Positions 7,920 through 12,477 of a stretch of DNA of 12,477 nucleotides are shown here, one piece after another. The stretch spans positions 1 through 12,477 of the forward strand of contig DRKK01000004.1 of the NCBI GenBank assembly GCA_011051815.1, read 5' to 3'. The notes beneath the pieces were generated by a model. The model saw only the letters and a program-made list of their open reading frames with translations. It did not search any database and was not told the origin of the DNA. Source of the stretch: Sphingomonadales bacterium. GTDB taxonomy: Bacteria; Pseudomonadota; Alphaproteobacteria; Sphingomonadales; Emcibacteraceae. Numbering within the stretch: the first letter of the stretch is position 1; every line of letters starts with the position of its first letter. Made by a program: the position numbers and the translations under genes.

Positions 7920-8897
7920 ATGACGGAATTTGAAGGTACGATGCGCCCCCTGACAGCAGGTGACTTGTCGCAGGTTATAGACATTGATGAAAATAACACA
8001 GGCCGGTCCCGCAAGGGCTTTTTTGAAAAGCGGGTTGCGGCGGCTTTGAAAGAACCAAAACGGTATGTCTTTATCGCCTATGAAAATGATGGCGCGGTCC
8101 AGGGCTATCTTCTGGCCCGTTTGCAAAAGGGCGAGTTTGGCGGTGAAAATACGGTTGCGGTGGTGGATGACATCGGGGTCAGCAGTGCCGCGCAAGGCAA
8201 AGGCATTGGCCGGCATTTGATGGCTGAACTCAAAAGTATTATCCAGAAAAAGGACATTCATGAAATTCGCAGTCAGGCCGACTGGAATGATCAGAATATC
8301 CTCCATTTCTTTGCCGCCAGCGGTTTCAAATTGGCCCCGCGTTATATTTACGAGCGGGATGCGGCCTATATGGACCGGGAAGTTATTGAGGAAGATGAGG
8401 AGCCATTTGAGGTGGATTTCAGTGACCCGTCCGGCGATGACAGCATGGCCCTATCCCGGGATAAAGTCCCCTGCCGTAGCCTGAAAGAGAATGATCTGGC
8501 CGCCTTGATCAAGATTGACGGTAAAATTATGGGGTATGACCGCACGTCTTATTATGAGCGTAAGATGAAAGAAATCATGCAGGAATCCGGTATCCGGGTG
8601 TCTCTGGTGGCGGAGCTTGACGACCATGTGGTGGGTTTTGTCATGGCCCGGGTGGATTTCGGTGAATTTGGTCAGACGGAGCCATCTGCGATCATTGATA
8701 CATTGGGTGTTGACCCGGCCTATGCTCATAAGCATGTGGGCAGTGCCTTGTTGTCACAGTTGATGGCCAATCTTACGGTTCTCAGAACGGATCGGGTGCG
8801 CACAGAGGTCGGCGCAAAACAGTTGGCCCTACAGGGATTTTTGCAGAATAACGGCTTCGGCACAGCCCAGAGCCTGTCTCTGACAATGGCCGTTTAA
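7920..8897 (+). CDS. Tandem GNAT-family acetyltransferase, two domains
   Basis: A 325-residue protein of two GNAT domains. The N-terminal one (about 8-145) has a canonical acetyl-CoA loop, Q92-G-K-G-I-G97 in SSAAQGKGIGRHLM, and the typical NILHFFAASGF motif B. The second (about 185-322) follows the same plan (AELDDHVVGFVMARVDFGEF, then IIDTLGVDPAYAHKHVGSAL and LQGFLQNNGFG), but its loop reads AHKHVG: His replaces the first loop Gln/Arg and a Gly is lost, so it may be catalytically weak or regulatory. A strongly acidic linker (about 154-175) separates them. The ATG follows ACGGAGAAGAAAC, a clear Shine-Dalgarno. The acceptor is unknown. Both halves resemble the GNAT at 4875-5360, suggesting duplication and fusion within the locus. 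The stop lies only 6 nt from the converging DUF1737 gene. Confidence 0.87.
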   Translation: MTEFEGTMRPLTAGDLSQVIDIDENNTGRSRKGFFEKRVAAALKEPKRYVFIAYENDGAVQGYLLARLQKGEFGGENTVAVVDDIGVSSAAQGKGIGRHLMAELKSIIQKKDIHEIRSQADWNDQNILHFFAASGFKLAPRYIYERDAAYMDREVIEEDEEPFEVDFSDPSGDDSMALSRDKVPCRSLKENDLAALIKIDGKIMGYDRTSYYERKMKEIMQESGIRVSLVAELDDHVVGFVMARVDFGEFGQTEPSAIIDTLGVDPAYAHKHVGSALLSQLMANLTVLRTDRVRTEVGAKQLALQGFLQNNGFGTAQSLSLTMAV

Positions 8898-8903
8898 GGG
8901 GTC

Positions 8904-9062
8904 TTAATCGACCTTTTGCATGGCTTGTAGATACTCGATAAAACCATCTTTTTGATTGGCGGTGGCAAGGCCGCCAATTGGTCGGTAGCCTTTTTTGATA
9001 TAGTCATTGACCTTTTCCTGAAGGTTTTTAACTTCAAAATCGTCCAATATCACATAATCCAT
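8904..9062 (-). CDS. Small DUF1737 protein
   Basis: A 52-residue protein starting MDYVILDDFEVKNLQEKVND, with the DUF1737 hallmarks: an N-terminal strand, an amphipathic helix NLQEKVNDYIKKG, then GYRPIGGLATANQ and a C-terminal strand with YLQAMQK. The function of the family is unknown. The ATG at 9062 is chosen over an in-frame ATG at 9155 because AAGGAG lies at ideal spacing and the longer version would run back into the terminator hairpin. It lies downstream of the bcr operon terminator on the same strand. I see no convincing promoter of its own in 9063-9130, so it may depend on read-through. It ends 6 nt from the stop of the opposing tandem-GNAT gene. Confidence 0.78.
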   Translation of the reverse strand: MDYVILDDFEVKNLQEKVNDYIKKGYRPIGGLATANQKDGFIEYLQAMQKVD

Positions 9063-9121
9063 AATGATTCTCCTTATTGAGCTCCTGTGCTGAGGATAAG
9101 GGCTAAATCTTTGCGTTTGGT

Positions 9122-9164
9122 TAAGAAAAAGCCCCGCAGGAACATTCTTATGCACTTGCGGGGC
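9122..9164 (-). terminator. Intrinsic terminator of the bcr operon
   Basis: A 10-bp stem (GCCCCGCAGG 9131-9140 with CTTGCGGGGC 9155-9164, one G-T pair) with a 14-base loop. On the minus strand it is followed by TTTTTCTT (9123-9130), a classical U-tract. It lies 19 nt beyond the ferredoxin stop. The plus-strand side has only an A-run, so it acts on the bcr direction. Confidence 0.88.
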
Positions 9165-9183
9165 CGATAAAAAAATATGTATA

Positions 9184-9426
9184 TTAATTCAGGGCGTCAT
9201 ATTTGGCCTGAAGTTCGTCTTCACTTTCCACAAAATCCGGGTTCAAAATGATTGATTCTTCCGGGCAGACCAGCTTGCATTGCGGCTCATCATCCGCGCC
9301 GACACATTCGGTACATTTGAACGGGTCGATTTTATAGATAGGTTCCCCCTCGGTGATCGCTTCGTTGGGGCAAACCGGCTCACAGGCATCACAGGCCGTG
9401 CAGCTGTCGATAATCATTAAAGCCAT
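9184..9426 (-). CDS. fdx: 2[4Fe-4S] ferredoxin, electron donor to benzoyl-CoA reductase
   Basis: An 80-residue low-potential ferredoxin. Cluster 1 uses C9, C12 and C15 with C19 (SCTACDACEPVCP); cluster 2 uses C38, C41, C50 and C54 in CTECVGADDEPQCKLVC, where the extended CX2CX8CX3C spacing and C-terminal helix (about 62-80) mark the Allochromatium-type ferredoxins. In Thauera aromatica a ferredoxin of this kind, encoded beside bcrCBAD, delivers electrons to benzoyl-CoA reductase, and the gene order here is the same. AGAAAGGA precedes the ATG; the gap after bcrD is 44 nt, and the terminator follows. The acidic surface and cytoplasmic location fit this role. Another reductase could also use it. 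Confidence 0.93.
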   Translation of the reverse strand: MALMIIDSCTACDACEPVCPNEAITEGEPIYKIDPFKCTECVGADDEPQCKLVCPEESIILNPDFVESEDELQAKYDALN

Positions 9427-9470
9427 GATATTTTTCCTTTCTGTGTTACGTCAGCTTATATTAATCTTGA

Positions 9471-10313
9471 TCAGGAGGCTTTCGCCATATTTTCAAGCTC
9501 CATCAGTTTCTCATGGCGGAAAGCTCCCCATATGGCGGCGCCGATGGCTCCAGCATAAATGGAGTCTTCGTGAGAGACAACCGGCATATCCAGCTTGTTT
9601 TTTGCCATGGCTTCATTAAGGGCCAGTACCAGCCCGCTGTCCAGCGCAAGGCCGCCGGTGCACATGACCACGCCTTCGGTTACTTTCAGGGACTTCAGCA
9701 GTTTCACCAGCCGGGCGGCCATGGAAATATGGATGCCTTTCAGGATATTAGCGGCAGAGATACTGCGCGATACCATGTTAATCACATCGGTTTCTGCCAG
9801 CACCGCACAGATACCGGACACGACTTCCGGATCATCGGCCTGCTGGCTAAGTCCGCCAATTTCATCCTGTCCAATACCCAGATAACGGGCGATATTTTCC
9901 AGAAACTGTCCGGAACCTGACGCGCATTGGCTGGTCATTTTATATTTTAGTACTTTGCCCTTTTCATCCATGCTGATGGCCTTGCCATTCAGTGCGCCGA
10001 TGTCCATCAATGACCGGGCATCGGGATTCAGGTAAAGGGCGCCGCGTGCGTGCGTGGTCATGGAATAGAAATGACCGGTGGAATAGGGGATGCTTTCCGC
10101 ATCACCTGTGGTAGCCATATAATCCACATCATCGCGGGTATAGCCATGCTTTTCCAGCAGATAGTCATAAGCGGCCTCTGCCAGCTTGAAGGGCTCCCGG
10201 TTTCTGATCCGGTCCGTTTGTTTGTCGATCCAGTTAATTTGATCGCCGTTGATTTCGAACAGAGCTGTTTTTACCGCTCCCGTCCCTACGTCAATGCCTA
10301 CTGTTAATGCCAT
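9471..10313 (-). CDS. bcrD: Benzoyl-CoA reductase subunit D (ATPase/activator)
   Basis: Delta subunit of class I benzoyl-CoA reductase (EC 1.3.7.8, formerly 1.3.99.15), which with BcrA forms the ATP-hydrolysing electron activator that drives electrons to the BcrBC active site. The 280 residues match the approximately 282 of Thauera BcrD. Actin-like ASKHA fold motifs: GIDVGTGAVKTALFE (6-20, phosphate 1), LMDIGALNGKAI (102-113, phosphate 2) and CTGGLALDSGL (218-228, adenosine). C130 in TSQCASGSGQF and C169 in SGICAVLAETDVI are the expected ligands of the [4Fe-4S] cluster bridging the A-D dimer. Its ATG follows the bcrA stop by one base, with GGAGG inside the end of bcrA, so translation is coupled. 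Confidence 0.95.
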   Translation of the reverse strand: MALTVGIDVGTGAVKTALFEINGDQINWIDKQTDRIRNREPFKLAEAAYDYLLEKHGYTRDDVDYMATTGDAESIPYSTGHFYSMTTHARGALYLNPDARSLMDIGALNGKAISMDEKGKVLKYKMTSQCASGSGQFLENIARYLGIGQDEIGGLSQQADDPEVVSGICAVLAETDVINMVSRSISAANILKGIHISMAARLVKLLKSLKVTEGVVMCTGGLALDSGLVLALNEAMAKNKLDMPVVSHEDSIYAGAIGAAIWGAFRHEKLMELENMAKAS

Positions 10314-10314
10314 T

Positions 10315-11631
10315 TTAAGCCTCCATTACTGCGCGGCGGGCGAATTCAGAGCCACCCAGCGCACCGGTGTAAATTGAATCAGGGTCAATATTGATGGTTA
10401 CGTCGCCGTAGTTTTCCTTGACCAGCTCGCGCAGGGCTTTCACCGCTGCCTCATTCTTGGCCACGCCGCCGGTAAAAGTGAATTGGTCGGAAATACCGCC
10501 GGAACGGGCAATGATAGACATGGCCCGCAGGATGATTGACCGGTGAAGCCCGGCCAGAATATCCTCACGTTTTTCACCAAGGGCCAACCGGTCACGCAAT
10601 TCCGCTCCGGCAAACACGGTACAGGTTGAATTGATCTTGACCGCCTTGGTGGATTTCATGGCGATGGGGCCAAGCTCATGCAGGCCCATGTTCATTTCAT
10701 CGGCGATATAGCCAAGATAGCGCCCGCAACCTGCCGCGCAGCGATCATTCATCTGAAAATTATCCACAACGCCGTTGGCATCCACCTGAATGGATTTGGT
10801 GTCTTGCCCGCCAATATCCAGCACCGTACGGGTGTCTGCATACATCATATGGGCGCCCAGACCGTGACAGAGAATTTCGGACCGGATATGCTCTTTGGGG
10901 AAGGGCAGGCGCACCCGGCCATAACCGGTGCCGACGGTAAAGGTTTCTTCCAGATTAACCCCCAGAGTTTCCGTAACGGGTCCCTGCACATCCTCAAAAC
11001 GGATGCCGAGTTCCGGAGATTCGTCAATTAAATGACGCAAGCCACTGAGGAATTTCCCCTCAAGATTTCCGGCAGGGGGCCTGTTCTCAACTTCAATAAT
11101 GGATTTGTCATAAACATTAAGGGCGAAATCATAGCTCAGGCCCGCTTCTTTGGATATTTCCTCGGACAGGGTCAGGAACCGCCCGCCGGCAATATCGCGG
11201 AAGAAGTCGGACTTGCGCTTGGCTCCCTTGGCATAAAGCGCCAGGGATTCTTCCCGCAGGTTATCGAACACACTGCTTAAGACTTCTGTAAGAACACCGC
11301 GAACGTCATTAAAACGCTCGCCCTCGGCACTGCGCAGACAGGTATCTTGCAGGTCATCAAGCTGTTCAACAAATTGTTCCCGGCGGAAATTCCGCTCCAG
11401 ATCATTGAGGAATACATCCTGATTGTCTTTCAGCTTGTCATTGCTGTCCAATTTGCCGCGGAGCAAGGTAAAGCGGGCGTCAATCATGGCCTCCTGCTTT
11501 GCCACCCGGCTGGCGGTGTCATAGTTGGAGCGGGAATTGGTAATCCCGCGCCCGATGATTTCTTTATCCTCTGTCATGATAACCGCTTTGGTGGTTGTCG
11601 ATCCGAGGTCAATTCCAATAAAACATTTCAT
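10315..11631 (-). CDS. bcrA: Benzoyl-CoA reductase subunit A (ATPase/activator)
   Basis: Alpha subunit of the ATP-dependent benzoyl-CoA reductase, paired with BcrD across a shared [4Fe-4S] cluster. The 438 residues are the length of the Thauera-type subunit rather than the shorter Azoarcus-type BzdQ. Motifs: [14 protein letters not shown] (4-17, phosphate 1), [11 protein letters not shown] (271-281, phosphate 2), [11 protein letters not shown] (385-395, adenosine). Cluster-ligand candidates are C298 ([12 protein letters not shown], with C302 nearby) and C337 ([12 protein letters not shown]). A charged region of about 200 residues (35-230) between phosphate motifs 1 and 2 is the Thauera-type insertion. 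The start at 11631 is preferred over 11676 because AAGGAAAAGGA precedes it and the protein then opens like its homologues. It follows bcrB by 16 nt and precedes bcrD by one base. Confidence 0.96.
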   Translation of the reverse strand: MKCFIGIDLGSTTTKAVIMTEDKEIIGRGITNSRSNYDTASRVAKQEAMIDARFTLLRGKLDSNDKLKDNQDVFLNDLERNFRREQFVEQLDDLQDTCLRSAEGERFNDVRGVLTEVLSSVFDNLREESLALYAKGAKRKSDFFRDIAGGRFLTLSEEISKEAGLSYDFALNVYDKSIIEVENRPPAGNLEGKFLSGLRHLIDESPELGIRFEDVQGPVTETLGVNLEETFTVGTGYGRVRLPFPKEHIRSEILCHGLGAHMMYADTRTVLDIGGQDTKSIQVDANGVVDNFQMNDRCAAGCGRYLGYIADEMNMGLHELGPIAMKSTKAVKINSTCTVFAGAELRDRLALGEKREDILAGLHRSIILRAMSIIARSGGISDQFTFTGGVAKNEAAVKALRELVKENYGDVTINIDPDSIYTGALGGSEFARRAVMEA

Positions 11632-11647
11632 CTGTTTATCCTTTTCC

Positions 11648-12477
11648 TTATACGCCCGCACGACGTTTTTGATCAATCATCTGGAAATAGCTTTCCAGAC
11701 GGTTCTTGACGTTCGCGGCGGAGAAATAGCGCGGATCAACAAGATCGGTTTCAACGAAGGCGGCGGGTTTGCCGGTCCGTTTTTCAACTTCGCGCATCAT
11801 CATCAATTCCCCGGCGGCAAAACTGTTGCAGCTTTTGATGGAATTGATCAGCAAACCGTCAGCCTCATAATCATTGATATAGCTTTCCAGCATCCGGGTC
11901 CGTTCCGGCAGATTACGGTTGGTATAGCAATGCATGCAATATTCGGCGAGGCTTTCCAATGGCCGTGACGGGTCATGGCGGAAACCGAAATCATAGGTGC
12001 CGCCCACCTTGGTATAGGTGCTGGCCACCACAACCGCGCCTTCGTCATAAAACATTTTCCAGAAATCGCGCATGCTGGTGTAATTGGGCGGACCTTCGGT
12101 GACGATACGGTATTTCTCGTTCTTCATTTCCCCTTCGGGTGTGATTGGCCCTTGCCCTTTTCGAATACGTTCTTCGATTTCAGAGCGCAGGGTTTTGTAG
12201 TAATCTACCGCAAGGTCTGTCCCCCGAAAGGCGGTGAAGATAGGGCCGATGTAATAGATGCCACCGAAATAGGCATCAATGGGGGAGGGCTTGTTCTTGG
12301 CAGATTCCAGAACCCAGACAAAGTCATCTTCGGCCTTGGCGGAATGTGCCAGATTTTCCCGCAGACGGTCAATGTCAAATTTGACACCGCTGACTTTCTC
12401 GTATTTCGGGATCACTTCCTCTTTCAACTGTTTGACCACATATTGAACCATGCTGTCGGTGATTACGCCGTCACCAG
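11648..12477 (-). CDS. bcrB: Benzoyl-CoA reductase subunit B, N-terminus cut by window edge
   Basis: Beta subunit of class I benzoyl-CoA reductase. With BcrC it forms the module that binds benzoyl-CoA and takes two electrons for dearomatisation to cyclohexa-1,5-diene-1-carbonyl-CoA. About 275 C-terminal residues of the usual roughly 430-440 are present, and the frame runs open through base 12477 ([12 protein letters not shown] at the edge). It belongs to the HgdB/2-hydroxyacyl-CoA dehydratase fold: the [12 protein letters not shown] motif at about 11830 carries the conserved cluster cysteine, followed by [18 protein letters not shown], the usual substrate-domain block. [10 protein letters not shown] adds two more cysteines. 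Order B-A-D-ferredoxin matches bcr of Thauera and bad of Rhodopseudomonas palustris, so bcrC probably lies just beyond the window. Confidence 0.93.
   Translation of the reverse strand, partial: GDGVITDSMVQYVVKQLKEEVIPKYEKVSGVKFDIDRLRENLAHSAKAEDDFVWVLESAKNKPSPIDAYFGGIYYIGPIFTAFRGTDLAVDYYKTLRSEIEERIRKGQGPITPEGEMKNEKYRIVTEGPPNYTSMRDFWKMFYDEGAVVVASTYTKVGGTYDFGFRHDPSRPLESLAEYCMHCYTNRNLPERTRMLESYINDYEADGLLINSIKSCNSFAAGELMMMREVEKRTGKPAAFVETDLVDPRYFSAANVKNRLESYFQMIDQKRRAGV

Noticed and set aside
11632..11676. Upstream in-frame start for bcrA (15 extra residues)
   Set aside because: It would overlap the end of bcrB and precede the AAGGA Shine-Dalgarno; the 438-residue form matches the family.

Overview
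The window looks like chromosomal DNA of an alphaproteobacterium of moderate GC content (about half, judged by eye). The evidence is a coxB-coxA pair for an aa3-type (A1) cytochrome c oxidase divergent from tldD, a common alphaproteobacterial arrangement, together with a Thauera/Rhodopseudomonas-type class I benzoyl-CoA reductase (BCR) locus. The organism therefore probably both respires oxygen and degrades aromatic acids anaerobically, perhaps with nitrate. Genus cannot be named from the sequence alone.

Layout: (1) 1-2084, minus strand: coxA (cut by the window edge) and coxB. A 309-base intergenic region to tldD holds a candidate cox promoter whose -35 is overlapped by an FNR/FixK-type box. 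(2) 2394-4367, plus strand: tldD and a pyridoxamine-phosphate-oxidase-fold flavoprotein. (3) 4441-5360, minus strand: a GNAT acetyltransferase overlapping by 4 nt an Rrf2-family regulator that lacks the Fe-S cysteines. This pair resembles badL-badM, which sit with the BCR genes of Rhodopseudomonas palustris. (4) 5453-8897, plus strand: a double-DUF2249 protein, a polytopic membrane protein resembling NnrS or heme-copper oxidase subunit I, a hemerythrin, and a tandem-GNAT protein. (5) 8904-12477, minus strand: a small DUF1737 protein; then, reading on the minus strand, bcrB (cut by the window edge), bcrA, bcrD and a 2[4Fe-4S] ferredoxin, closed by an intrinsic terminator.

How the genes fit together: BcrA and BcrD form the ATP-hydrolysing electron activator and BcrB is half of the ring-reducing module. 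The ferredoxin is the expected donor of low-potential electrons. BCR is extremely oxygen-sensitive. A hemerythrin, a heme-protein-like membrane protein and an Rrf2 regulator lie between the housekeeping oxidase locus and the bcr operon. My main hypothesis is that this middle block (about 4.4-8.9 kb) is an oxygen/NO-sensing, protective or regulatory module serving anaerobic aromatic metabolism or denitrification. That is inference from gene content and order. No mobile element, RNA gene or CRISPR array was seen.
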